DNA of 64,000 nt, taken from Apteryx mantelli (Eukaryota > Chordata > Aves > Apterygiformes > Apterygidae). The stretch is taken from NCBI RefSeq assembly GCF_036417845.1, contig NC_089985.1:33128583-33192582 (forward strand), read 5' to 3'. The first letter of the stretch is position 1. Every line of letters begins with the position of its first letter. The notes under the pieces were generated by a model. The model worked only from the letters and a program-made list of their open reading frames with translations. It was not told where the DNA came from and made no database searches. Positions 13,246 through 24,320 of the stretch are shown here, in pieces. A program made the translations under genes and the position numbers.

Positions 13246-14305
13246 GCTCTTTTAGGTCTTGAAGGTCTTAGGTCTTTCAAGATATCCTGTGCCTACTGAG
13301 AAAGACACAAGGCAGTAAAATCTGTGCAAAGTTTGTGTTCTCCAAGCTCGGTGGAAAGAAAATGAACAATATTCAATCACCTGAGTATATCCCAAGGAAG
13401 AATATGAACTGTTGGGAAAGAAAAAGAAAAGGGAGCAACACATGGTCAGTTTTGTCTCCTGACTTCTCTTGGACTTGCAGAAATCTGTATCAAGTCTGCT
13501 CCTGTTACCTCCTGGAGACCATCAATTGCTGTTTTCTAGCTGGTGATTTCATGCCATTTCCAAGAGTTTTTCTTCCTCTTAACCTTAGCACCGGGGACAA
13601 ATCCGTATTCTCCTCCTTTCTCCCAGTCCGGGTCCCACCAAAACCCATCATGAAGCTTTCCTGAAGGCATTTCATTCATCATCTCTTCTGCAAGAACAAA
13701 CTGTCTGCTTGGTCATCCCTGGGAAAGAAACCCCTCACTCCTCCTTGCACCTCAAGTTGCTGGTCTCAGCTGACCTGCTGTCCTTTGCAGCTGGCCTCCT
13801 CACTGCTGAGCTCTCTCCTCTCAAACAGGCAGCACTGCCCACACCGGCCAAGCTGGTCTGCAGAAGTGCATGAGATATCTACTTGGGGCTGCACACCAAA
13901 CAGATGAATGAATGTCAGCTTTCATGTATTTGGGGGGAAAAGGGGAAAGAAGGCGAGTCGAGTACCAAAGACTTGGCTACAGTGGAAAAAAGAAGACTTT
14001 GTGCTATTTTACCAGGGGGTTTTCATTCAGGAAACTCCACTGCAGAGTCTGTTATTTGCCCATTCCTATTCCACAGCTAAATAATGAGGGTTCATAGGAA
14101 ACTTAACCCATGTGGTTAAACCATCAGCTTCATCCTACAGAATCAGGCTAAAAATGTATTTCATGCAAGGGAAAACTAGGCACATGAAAAACATTCGGAG
14201 TGACTCAAACAACATGATGTATAGTGGGAAAAGCTTCCAAAGATGCTAATTAAATGCATCTGTAAATAACAACATTATTATGTCTCGGTTCCATCATAAG
14301 ATATT

Positions 14306-14440
14306 TGAACTCTGGTCCTGATTATGCCACTGGCTTGCTGCTTTACTCCGGATGAGTCAGTCCTTTGTACTCCACTTGCCTTCCCCATTTGGAAAGGGGG
14401 AAGGCAACCTTGCTGACCTTTCTCCAGGGACATAGTATAT
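14306..14440 (+). mobile_element. MIR-like SINE remnant
   Basis: GGTCCTGATTATGCCACTGG, then GGATGAGTCAGTCC, CTTCCCCATTTGGAAAGGGG and CCTTGCTGACCTTTCTCCAG follow the order of a sense MIR (tested-sample type core with 'CCCATTTGTAAAATGGGG' and the downstream ACCTAC-type tail). Diverged. Confidence 0.45.
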
Positions 14441-17400
14441 TGGATGTTCTAAATGAAGGGTGTCTAAGGTTGACATCACGTGGTCTCTGATCTGCGCTTA
14501 TGGGCCCTCCTTGAAGCTGAGCTGGGCTGAGCTCTCTTCCAGGCCAAGCTCATAAGGAAAGTCAATGTCCTTTTCTACATCCATGATGTTGGGTAACCAG
14601 GATCTGAGCTAGGTTTCAAGTCCAAAACCATCCACCTCCCACATTGTTTGTATGCAAGGTTGCACTTCCAGTTGAAGCTGGCCTTACCTCCAAACTTCTA
14701 TTCGCGGATGGACTCTGAGACTGCTTCAGCTTGCTTCACTAGTAAAAGCCCATGCTCCTCCAAAAAAGCATTGTATCACCAGTCCATCATTCTAGTCTAG
14801 GCTATGATGTGGCTTAAAGCTGGCAGCATGACCAGAGAACAGGAGGGACCGGGAGTGCTTTGGACTGTCTTGAGTCCATGCTTTCTTGAGTATGCCTTGG
14901 GACTAGCCTGGGTGCTAACCCTGTGTGCGTCAACAGGGTTTCCTGCCATGAGATGGGCAAATCAGTGGCATGAGTTGTAATGTCTGGGCTGGGGTTTTTG
15001 AGCAGAGAAACGGGGTTTCAGGACAGCCCTGGGACCTGCAGGCACATAGACAGAAAGCCAAGAGAAAGAGGTGTGAGAGGCACTTGGAGCCCAAGCAGAT
15101 GCCAAGGCCCTCCACAGCTCACACACCCTGGGAGGGCTGGGGAGGTGCGAGTGCTGCATTCGTGGGAACTGGCCTCCCTAGTTAATAGGACTGGACCAAA
15201 AAAGCTGCTGACTGGCATTGACTGTTTCTCATCCAAACAGAAGCAGTTCAGCAAAGCCCAAATCTTGACTAGCTATGATCCAGCTCTACTCATGTCCACC
15301 ACTGCCCTCTCAACTGGGGTACCACTGGGGTAAGAACAGAAGTGATGCCGAGTAGTCCTCCAGAGTGACTATTTCAGAGCGAGCAATGATGGATGAGTAG
15401 CAAATACACTTCCAGGGCACACACGATCTGGAGGCTGCTGCTAGCTGCTTACCTGCACTAACACTGCTGTGACATGGAGGTTTCCATCTCAGTTTGAGGA
15501 CCCCAGGGTGCACAGCACTTCAGAAGTGGCATGTGGAAATGAGTTTACTGAATGTCTGTGAACCTCAAAAATAAAGAAACATCTGGGTTGATTCTCTCAG
15601 CCCTGAGTAGCACCAGGCAGAGACTATTTTGGCTAGGAGGAGTGTGAGACAAAACTGATTCACACTTGTCTGGTCTGCTTTGGGTCTGAATCATCTCTCT
15701 TGCTTTATCATGAGGAAATGGTGTGATAAACACTGGCCTGTTGTGGCTGGAGACCCTTTTCCTACACCACCTGCTCTTGGAAGGCATTGCAAGAAATTTT
15801 AGTTACAGTCATCTATGGAGTGAGGCAGACAAGGTGTATCTACAACTTGGCTGAGCACAGGTATGTGGAGATGTGTCCCCTTTCTGGGTAGGAAGCTGGG
15901 AAGAGACCAGGCCTTCCCCTCACCCCTGGAGAGCAGAAGGTAGATGTCTTACTCCTGAACTTGTTTCTTCTCTTGTCAGGGCTTTAGGATGCTTGGCTGA
16001 GGCATTGCGCTTGGCTGTCAGCCCCTGGCTCCCCATCAGGGCTCACGGGGTTGGGGACCCCTCTCCAGAGTGGTACATGAGCAAGCAGGCTTTGTTGGAG
16101 GGGATCGCTGCTCTTGTTCCCGCCAAACACCTACAGCTCCAGGAGCGTTCCCAGCTCTGCTCAGCTCCTCCATCCCCACCATCTTGGAAGCCCTAATGTC
16201 CTACCCAGCTTTGGCTACCTGGTCCCACTAGCTTGCAGGGAGTCCTATACCTCCAGCTAAGATTTGTGCTCAGCCTGTACAACCAGGAGAGGATTGACAG
16301 AGGTGCCTGGCTAGGTGGAAAGATTAAAGATCCTTTGTTTCAAAAGCATTTAAGCAGTACGGGGGGGTGGGGGGGAAGCAGCCTGGCTGCAGGCAGATTG
16401 GATCGAAGGTACAAGACAGAGGGAAATTTTCCATGACAGGGGAGTGCTCCTCGCCTAAGGGGAGGGAAAAGGCCATTATGTTCTGAGTGAATGAAATCGC
16501 TCCTGGCAGGAGCCTTAAAGAGGGGGAAAAAAAGAGAACAGGTAGTCAGCTAGTAAGGTGGGATTTCAACCATCTGCTTGGACTTACAGCTAATCAATCA
16601 GGCAGTTATAGGAGAATAATAAATGGACAAGGAAGAGGGAGAAAATTGAAGTGAAAACCTTGCCTTGGAGCCCTGGTCTGCAGTGGTCTGGGGCATTTAG
16701 GCATCAATCCCCTGATTTCACTGGAAAGTGCAAGCCTTGGTGGGTTTGGGGGGCTAGATGGAGCTGTGATGTAGACAGGGTCTGTACAGCAAAACTGCTT
16801 CTTTCTCTTACATGACAGCTAGCTGGATGACTAGGGAAGAGGTACGGCTGGGGGCAGAGACAGGGTTTTCTGAAGTGCGAATGCCTTGGTTTGATGTGTG
16901 GGGTCAGGGAGAAGGAAATAATCTGGGGAGTACAAGAAACAGGTTGGAGAATTCCAATTTTCCCTTAAGGGGGATCTAATCCTTGCTACTGGCTCACCTC
17001 CCAATGAACCCTGGAGCCAGGGACCTGGCTGCCTCTTTACATGGTGAAAACAACAAAATTGCTGGGGAGACTCCATGAACAACCCTCACAGCATGACCTG
17101 CAGGGCACTGCACTTTAATCACCTACCTCAGATCCTCTGAAGAAACTCAGAAATCTGGTCAATGGGCATCAACATTGTGTTGCAGAGGCACTATTTATAA
17201 GGAGCAGAACTGGAGGTGGCTGGAAAACAAGGAGACCAAGGCTCCTTTGGAGGAACTGTTCTTGCAGGGCTGGTCCTCGCTAACTTTGTGCGATGGTTTC
17301 TTCCACTGCCTCCAGATGCTACATGGCCTGAATCCTGCTGGTGAGGGGGAGGATGGACTCCCTGAGGTCAGGGAGACTTTGGCCGTTGTTACAGGAGGGT

Positions 17401-19744
17401 CACGGCTGTGCCCTGCTCTGAGCAGCTTCTTGTTAGGTCAGGTTTGCCAGGAGATGTTCTTTGGGACCTGGGCTGTGCTTGTGGTACAATTATCATAATG
17501 GCCCCTTTGAGTTTTTAGAGTATTTGCATTGCTTTTTATAAATAAATATTTAAATGTTCCTTACACAGCCACCCAAGTGACCAAGCTTTGCTCTTTTCAA
17601 CATGTTGAAGCTGCTGGGCAGGACTGCTGAGCCACCAGGGAAAGGCACTGGCTTGGCCTGTCCTTTGGGCTTGGCCTTTTTGAAGTCTTGGGTTTGGGCT
17701 ATGAGGGATAGAGCTGGGGCAGAAACAGTTTTTTGTTCCAGGAAAAAAGAAAATTAAATATTTATTCTCCCCAAATTTTCAGGCTTCTCTTGAACAAGGA
17801 AGCACCAAAAAAAATTCATGGAAGCTAAGTCTCCAAAACTCCAAAGTTTTGCCCCTAAATCATGGTTCTCAATAGCTCAAGTCCCTTAAAGTTTTTTTTG
17901 CTTTGCCCTTAAGTTTAAATAAATAGATTTTTCTCTTAAGAATATAATTTTTGGTAAACAGACAACAAAAAAAGAAAGTTTTTTTTTCCCATCCCCTTTA
18001 TCTCCCTGCGATTAAAAGAAAACTTCACAATTTTTAAATCAAAGTTAAATTTGGGCAGAAAATCTTGACCAGTTGTAACGAGAAAAAAATCCTCACAAAG
18101 ATAAGGATGGTGTGCAAGTTTCTTTCCTTAGGAATCTTTCCCTGCTGTTCCTCAGTCTGCTGAATGCTGCTTTACCAATCCTTTTTGCGAAAAAAATGCC
18201 CAGGCAAAAATCAGTTACCTACAAATACATTAATGACTCAGAGAGTTAATTCATAAGAAACAAACTCACTCCCTTTAGTTATTTGCTTCCTGGGCCTGGA
18301 AGAAATATGATAGCTCCGTAGAGGTGCTTAGTTGAGACGTCTTTGATGTCACGCTGTCATTGCCAGGTGTCCCAAGCTGCTTTTTTCCGCAGCCGCTGCT
18401 CCTGATCCCGTAGTTGAGTAATGTGTTGCCTCGATTCCCACGTGTGTGCTGGCTGGGGCTGCAAACCCTCAGAGACAGCCCTCCTGCCTTGCTCCCCGTT
18501 GCTGCCCTCCATCACTTTCCATCATGCACTCCTGGTACATTCCTCCTCTGAGAGGTGGCATCCCTCACGGGGATGCTGAAGCAGCTTATCTCCGAGGGTG
18601 CACAACCCTGTTTCTCTGGAGTGACAGCCCGCTGGAGCCCCCTTGCTCTGCTTGGTGTTGTGTCAGCTGGGGTCCATCGCCCGCATCCCCAGGGATCCCA
18701 CTGCTGTGCCACGAGACTGAGTGGTGCCAGGCAGCTCCACATGGCCTCATGAAACCCTCCTGGGTTGCCCCACTGTAGCTGGGGGAAGATTTGGTTTACC
18801 CAGAAATGCTCACATCAGCCCAGTTCTGCATCAGGTCTGGGTTATGATCCTAGCTTGCAATATTTGTGTCACATAAATGATGGACTGGCCACTCTTGATC
18901 TAAGGGTTAGAGAAACTGGGGGTTAGAGAAGGTGACATAACTCTCTTCTTCCTCTCCTGCTACAAACAAGGATGATATCCTCCCATCCCAAAAGACACTT
19001 CTTCGCAGATGGATTATGATTAAATATTGGATATTTTGGTCCAGCAGAGTTCAGAAGAGGGTTCTGTGGTGCCTCCATCAAGTAACCAAGGTGCTGATTC
19101 AGTCAGGTCAAGCTTGCCTGGACCATAATATGTGAAACAATCCTGTACCAGCCAGCTGTTCAGTCTCTGTGCTTGGTTAATAGCACATAGACTGGTGCTC
19201 CCTCTGTCTTTGCTATTTCTTGCACACACAAGTGGTTTTCAAACTGTTGTTCAGAGCCACTTGCAGGTGCACAAAAGGTAACTGTGAGAAGCAAGTTCAC
19301 TCGTGCTCTGCAGCGACCTGTGTGTGACATTTCTAAAGGGTATGCAGTTTTAGTGCAAAATGGTTGGGGGTCCATAGGTAAAAAAGCAGTTGAAATTGCT
19401 CTGTGTATTCTATTAGGATGAACTGATGCAGAAGGCAGCAGATACTGGCAACAATTACGCATACTTAGCAAATGTGATTTATTCCCTCTTCACTGCCTCA
19501 TTTTAAAGAGAGACACAGATCACATTATTTTGCTAGCCGTCTTTATTATCATCTTCCAGCCTTCTTATAGAAGATCCTGGGCAGGAAGAGCACCTCGAGT
19601 GATAAAGCATATGTGGGAATTGGCATCTGTCTTGTTTGGCTTTCCTTATTCAATAGTAAAACTCATTTTGCTTCCTGCCTGCATCCTCCTGCCCACCTCC
19701 GTCCTGCTGTTTTCTCCGTCTGTCAAAACTAGTTTGACATCTGG

Positions 19745-19812
19745 GTCCTAACCCTGCAAAGCTCAGTGCAATCTGAATGGTCCCATCAGCTTCAAAGTAA
19801 CTACTCACCAGC
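19745..19812. repeat. Possible second copy of the ancient inverted-repeat element
   Basis: AACCCTGCAAAGCTCAGTGC, GAATGGTCCCATCAGCTTCA and AAGTAACTACTCACC follow the order of the central part of the element at 31108-31232 as I remember it from other sauropsid loci (CCTGCAAAG..., AGTCCCATTGACTTCAATGG..., ACTACTCAC). Short and diverged. Confidence 0.35.
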
Positions 19813-20674
19813 TGGAATGTCAGCCAGCCTGAGACAGAGCCAGCGCTTCTCCCACCGTGTATAAAATTACATGAGATCAGGGCCTTGGACTATAAACAGT
19901 TCACGCAGTTGGGTCTTTGTATCCCGTTGTCCACATGAGACCTCTCTTCCTTTGGTAGATGTGATCTCAGGTGCAGGTAGCTCCAGACAGAGCAATATGG
20001 TTGGGTTTCTGTTTCCAACTCCTTTTCTGATGTTTATATCAATAAAAAAGGAGAAAATGAGTGATAAGCGAGGGTTTTTTGATATGTGTGTTTGTGGAGT
20101 TGAATGAGAAAAGCGGTTCCTCCTTCCCACCCAGAAGCCCTTCTCCCTCACAAATCGATTCTTGCTAGATCAGAATACATAAAAATCATTATGTGAAATT
20201 CTATGTGAAAATCACACCAGCTCGTGCCTGCAGAGCAGGTTTCTGCTTCCTCCCAGTAGGTTCATTTTCTTTCTGCTTCACTGAGTGGTTTTTAGTGCTG
20301 ATTCCCTTCATCTTTTTGGGGGTCTGTCCTGTCACTGTCTGCAGCAACTGGAAAAGTCAGATCCTCTAACTGGAATAAACTAGCCAACATTCAGATACCC
20401 ACTCAGTTTAAATGCACACTCCAGGAGATAGATGAATCTTCACTCCTTTTCCCCTCAGTTCTCCCAAGGTGAACGGTCCCTGCCATGCTCTTCATTTGCT
20501 TTCCTCCCTGAAGAGCTGTGTCTTCTGTTTTATGTAAGCCAAAATAATCAACGGAGAAATGCACCTTCTTCTAAAAATCTGTTAGTGTTTGTGATGAACT
20601 TCTGGCTGCATTTCACCCCTTATCACCTTGCTATCTGTGCTCCAGCCAACATCTAAGGTCCCAGTGCCCCTCTG

Positions 20675-20795
20675 TTGTTTATCCTCATTTGACGGAAGGG
20701 AAACTGAGGCAGTTTATCCGAACACTCCCAGCTGGTCTGTGGGAGACCAAGACTGGACCCAGCACAGCTCTGTTAGACCCACACTTCTCTGACTG
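20675..20795 (-). mobile_element. MIR-like SINE remnant
   Basis: ATCCTCATTTGACGGAAGGG, GGAAACTGAGGCAG, CCCAGCTGGTCTGTGGGAGA and CCAAGACTGGACCC match the order of a reverse-strand MIR (the usual GAGGAAACTGAGGC core). Diverged, non-coding. Confidence 0.5.
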
Positions 20796-21231
20796 TGCCC
20801 TAAAGTGACCAGAAAATGAACCACAAGTGCCTACAGGAAAAATAAGAACAAAAACACATGCACAGATGCAAGTGAGGGAACAAGTGATGATGGGAAATAA
20901 TAAGGTCAGTGAATTTTTATTAGGACTGTAAAATAAAACCAGTGGGAAATGCTTAAAGGAAAAGGATGGAGAGTCTTTTCCAAAAGGCTGTGTGGCTTTT
21001 TGGTTCAAAAAGGAAAGGAGGAGGATGAGACAACCTGGACCAGATATCTAATTGTGTCCATGGAAAAGGGCTTTCACCCTGCTCTGCTATTGGAAATAGT
21101 TTCAACCAAGTGACAGAGCTAATGGCTGTGATTTTTATTCCTAGCGGGGAAGGTGGAATCATCTGCCACCATATTCATGGTGTGACATTCCCACCTCTCT
21201 TATCAGGTGCAGGATAGGGCATGTAGCTACA

Positions 21232-21239
21232 TATAAAAG
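21232..21239 (+). promoter_or_regulatory. Isolated TATA box, possible alternative FOXE3 promoter
   Basis: TATAAAAG about 1.27 kb upstream of the FOXE3 start codon, at the left edge of the CpG island. A good consensus match, but short; no transcript can be inferred from it alone. Confidence 0.2.
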
Positions 21240-22322
21240 GTACCGTCTGGATTTAGAAGTCCTCCCAGCTTGTCTAGGTCACCTCAATGTGCTGGCTTCC
21301 CTACCTGCTCGGGGCTCTGCTCTCCACAGGCAGGCATCACGCTTACAGGCAATGCTCAGCAGCAATGGAAGAGGATGAAGTGAAAGCCCTTGGCCTTTCT
21401 GGTGCTTATAAAGCAGCCAGGAGGCCCACCAGTCCTGGTGCCAGCATATGCCTTGGGGGGCCGCCGTGCTGCGCAGCTGGCTCAGGGCACTGAGATTTCC
21501 AACAGCGAGTGCAGATGGAACCTGAGGAGAGCAAACGGTTTTCTTGGAAACCCAGTAGGGCTTTCCCAGTGCGGTGTCCTCCTACCGCCTCCGCCGTGGG
21601 GTCAGTCCTTCTGCAGTGGCGCAGAGTCCCCTTCCCCCCGTCAGCCCCAAAATGCCATCCCTGCCCCGCATCCCTTGCGCACCCAGCGGGGAGGTACCTG
21701 TGGACAGCCCACATCTGGTTTCCTTCTGCAGGGGGTCCCGCCAGGCTGCAAAATAACTAAAGCCGTGGGTTGGTTTGGCCAGAGAAACCCCCGGCTCTTC
21801 CCGGCTGCTCCGTCCCTCCCCGCCGCCCGACGGGGCCGCGTCTGAGCGATTTTCCCGGGGAAGAAGAAAACGAAATCAGCGCCCTGCGGGGGCCCTGGGA
21901 GGAGCCTACCTGTTTTTCTGTTCGAGGCTGGGTGGGGGGTGAAACTCACCCTGGTTTGGCCGGTGGAATTTGCTTTTTTTTCCCCTCTTCGGAGGAAAAA
22001 TGACTTTAAAAAAAAAAGAGAGAGAGAGCTAAAGCAAATCGCCACACTCGTTTGGGAGCGGAGCCGGCCGCCGTGCTAGCACCCCCAGGACCCCCCCACC
22101 GGGGAAGGCCTCCCCCCCCCCCCCAGGGTGTTTCGCTGCAAAATAAAGCCCGAAAGAGAACATCGGGGATTTACCCTTGGGAGTAAGGACGCCCCCCCCC
22201 CCCGAGGGCCTCATCCCCCCCGGCGCGGCCCCTGGGAGAGCCCCGGCCGGCGGGGGGAGAGGGCCCGGGGTGGGCCCGGTGGGCCGGGCCGCCGCACGCC
22301 CCTCGGGGGGAGCCGGGCGCCC

Positions 22323-22507
22323 TATATATTGCCGAGCAGCGGCGGGCCGACCTCCCCGTCGCCGGGAGCTGCCGCGGCTTCTGCCCCCCTCCCCTTCCCC
22401 TCCCTCTCCCCCCCTTCCCCTCCCCTCGGGGGGGGTCTTTCTCCCGCTGGCACCCCCCCCCCCTCCGAGGAGGAGGAGGAGGAGGAGGAGGAAGGCGCGG
22501 GCTGTCT
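22323..22507 (+). promoter_or_regulatory. FOXE3: FOXE3 core promoter and 5' UTR
   Basis: TATATAT at 22323-22329 sits inside GC-rich DNA, placing a likely transcription start near 22350-22355 and giving a 5' UTR of about 155 nt. The UTR has a C/T-rich strand bias, then a (GAG)n-like purine run at about 22467-22493 just before the start codon. There is no upstream ATG in frame; the frame is open back to the TATA box, so non-AUG extension cannot be excluded. The start site is inferred, not observed. Confidence 0.65.
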
Positions 22508-23713
22508 ATGAACGCGGCCGGCTTCCCCTTCTTGCGAGGCATGTGCGCGCTGCCGGCGGGCGGCGCGGCCCCCAGCCCCCCCGCCGCCGCCAGCCCCGGC
22601 TCCCCCGGGCGGCCCCGGGCGTCGCCCCCCGCCGGCGAGGCGCTGCCGGTGAAGCCGGAGCCGCGCGGCGGCAGCGGGACCCCCCCGCTGCCGCCGCCGC
22701 CGCCGCCGCCGCCGCCGCCCGAGGAGCCGCTGCCCGCGGCCGGGGGCCGCCGGAGGAAGCGGCCGGTGCAGCGGGGCAAGCCGCCCTACTCCTACATCGC
22801 CCTCATCGCCATGGCCATAGCCAACGCCGCCGAGAGGAAGCTCACGCTGGGCGGCATCTACAAGTTCATCACCGAGCGCTTCCCCTTCTACCGCGAGAAC
22901 CCCAAGAAGTGGCAGAACAGCATCCGCCACAACCTCACCCTCAACGACTGCTTCGTCAAGATCCCCCGCGAGCCCGGCCACCCCGGCAAGGGCAACTACT
23001 GGACGCTGGATCCGGCCGCCGAGGACATGTTCGACAACGGGAGCTTCCTGCGCCGCCGCAAGCGCTTCAAGCGCACCGACATCACCACCTACCCCGGCTA
23101 CATGCAAAACTCCAGCGCCTTCACCCCGCCGGCCGCCGGCCGCCCCGTGGCGCCCGCCGCCCCCTACCCCAACGCCCTCTGCTCGCCCAGCTACAGCCCC
23201 CAGCTCTCCGGCGCCGTCTTCCACCCGTACGCGGCCGGAGCGCCGCCGTCGGCCCCCTCGCAGCACCCCAGGATGTTCAGCATCGACAGCCTCATCAGCG
23301 GGCAGCAGGCGCTGCAGCCCTCGCCGCCCTCCGAGCTGGGCCCCCCGGCGCTGGGTCTGGCCGGGGCCGAGCTGGCGCCCGCCTGCTCCATGGGCAGCTC
23401 CGAGCCGCCGTGTTTCCAAGCGCAGCCTGTGAGCCCCGGCTTGCTGGCCAGGGCCGGCCCCAACGCCCTGGCCTACCCCTACGCCGCCTCGCCGCCCCAC
23501 CTGCCCGTGGCGCAGGGCGGCTACTCGCCCGGCAGCCCGCAGCTCTACGGGGCTCCCGGCAGACTGGCCCTGCCGGCGCTGCGGCCCGCGGCCTGCGCCG
23601 AGCACGGCGACCAGCTCCTGGGGCTCTCCGCCTCGCCCCTCGGCCAGTTCGGCTCCAGCAACGCCTACATGCGGCAGCCCAACTTCCCCGCCGGCCTGGA
23701 GCGGTACATGTGA
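22508..23713 (+). CDS. FOXE3: Forkhead box protein E3, single exon
   Basis: A 401-residue nuclear transcription factor. In vertebrates FOXE3 keeps lens epithelium proliferating and is needed for lens-vesicle closure (family knowledge). Seen here: a Pro/Ala/Gly-rich N terminus with a proline run at about residues 59-71; a basic patch RRRKR at 81-85; the forkhead domain at about 89-189, starting [16 protein letters not shown], with recognition helix [15 protein letters not shown] (HNLTLN is the FOXE signature; most FOX proteins have HNLSLN) and ending in the basic stretch RRRKRFKR; an eh1-like motif FSIDSLI at 257-263; and a C terminus [14 protein letters not shown]. That ending resembles the end of mammalian FOXE3 and not FOXE1. 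No intron is needed. The protein is longer than human FOXE3 (about 319 aa), mostly in low-complexity flanks. The start is the first ATG after the TATA box; its context is weak (T at -3), and a second in-frame ATG at codon 12 (22541) has G at -3, so an 11-residue-shorter form is possible. FOXD2 lies downstream on the same strand. Confidence 0.95.
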   Translation: MNAAGFPFLRGMCALPAGGAAPSPPAAASPGSPGRPRASPPAGEALPVKPEPRGGSGTPPLPPPPPPPPPPEEPLPAAGGRRRKRPVQRGKPPYSYIALIAMAIANAAERKLTLGGIYKFITERFPFYRENPKKWQNSIRHNLTLNDCFVKIPREPGHPGKGNYWTLDPAAEDMFDNGSFLRRRKRFKRTDITTYPGYMQNSSAFTPPAAGRPVAPAAPYPNALCSPSYSPQLSGAVFHPYAAGAPPSAPSQHPRMFSIDSLISGQQALQPSPPSELGPPALGLAGAELAPACSMGSSEPPCFQAQPVSPGLLARAGPNALAYPYAASPPHLPVAQGGYSPGSPQLYGAPGRLALPALRPAACAEHGDQLLGLSASPLGQFGSSNAYMRQPNFPAGLERYM

Positions 23714-24320
23714 CGGGGGCGGCCGGTGCACCCCACGGCTCCGCCGGGACACACGGACGTCTCCCCTCCGCGGGGCCGGGTGGCGGGGAGGGGGGACCTG
23801 TTTGAACTCCTCTCCTTCTTGGCTGATTTTTAACCGGAGATAATGCGATTTCTTTTCGGCCTCCCTCCGCCCCATCCCCTCCTGGGGTCGCGCTGCTGCT
23901 CGCCCCACGGGGCCGATGCCCGGTGCGCACGGAGTACCTGGGACTGCCGGCCGCTGCCGGTGCGCTGGGCACGGCGCGGGGCGCCCGGGGGCGAGCTGCA
24001 GCACCCGGGAGGTAGGTGCGAGGTATCCCGCCCAGGAACCCAGGCAGCAAGAAATCTCCCACCAACGGGGTTTCTCCTCTCTTCTGTGGGTTCCTTGCCT
24101 GTAGCTGGAGTGATAGTTACCAAAAAAACCCAGAAAAACAAAACAAAAAAACACCCCAAAAGACAAAAACAATTCACTGGGTTTTAAGTGAATATTTAAG
24201 ATGGTTATCCTTTCCTTCCCCTGTAGGAGAAAACCCAACTACTTCTTTTTACTATTTCTAAAAATAACTTTCATTGTTAGGAAGGATTTTTTTAAATAAA
24301 CTTTTCCTTTCAATGTGTTC
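23714..24320 (+). other. FOXE3: FOXE3 3' UTR with poly(A) signal
   Basis: After the TGA stop the GC content falls gradually. AATAAA lies at 24295-24300, followed by a GT-rich stretch (TGTGTTCAGTG near 24314), so cleavage is probably at about 24315-24320, giving a 3' UTR of about 600 nt. A weaker A-rich stretch at 24120-24170 has no canonical hexamer. Cleavage site inferred. Confidence 0.6.

Larger units (their letters stand above)
1..21200. other. Intergenic DNA upstream of FOXE3
   Basis: Mixed-composition, CpG-poor DNA with no recognisable exon. Contents: A run at 586-599; homeodomain-type TTTAATTAATGTAATTAATA at 3086-3105; the candidate block at 9040-9960; MIR-like remnants at 10.5, 13.2, 14.3 and 20.7 kb; a CR1 at 11.1 kb; an AT-rich stretch at 17.5-18.3 kb with octamer ATTTGCAT (17522-17529) and TATAAATAAATA. 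I looked for the C-terminal exon of CMPK1, the expected left-hand neighbour, and did not find it. Confidence 0.6.
21540..24030. other. CpG island over FOXE3
   Basis: CpG-dense, GC-rich DNA begins about 1 kb upstream of the FOXE3 ATG, covers the whole coding exon and ends in the 3' UTR. It includes C/G homopolymer runs at about 22116-22124 and 22192-22203. Boundaries are by eye. It is much narrower than the CpG domain around FOXD2. Confidence 0.8.

Noticed and set aside
1-21200. Search for the last exon of CMPK1 as left neighbour
   Set aside because: No frame resembles the CMPK1 C terminus; the gene must end outside the window.
22508-23713. Assignment as FOXE1
   Set aside because: The C terminus resembles the mammalian FOXE3 end (RQP.F..GLERY), and the gene is next to FOXD2; FOXE1 has a different C terminus and location.
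22322-24238. 638-codon open frame antisense to FOXE3, and a 542-codon frame at 22177-23805 on +
   Set aside because: Both are shadows of the GC-rich FOXE3 exon; composition is Arg/Gly/Pro/Ala-rich with no domain.
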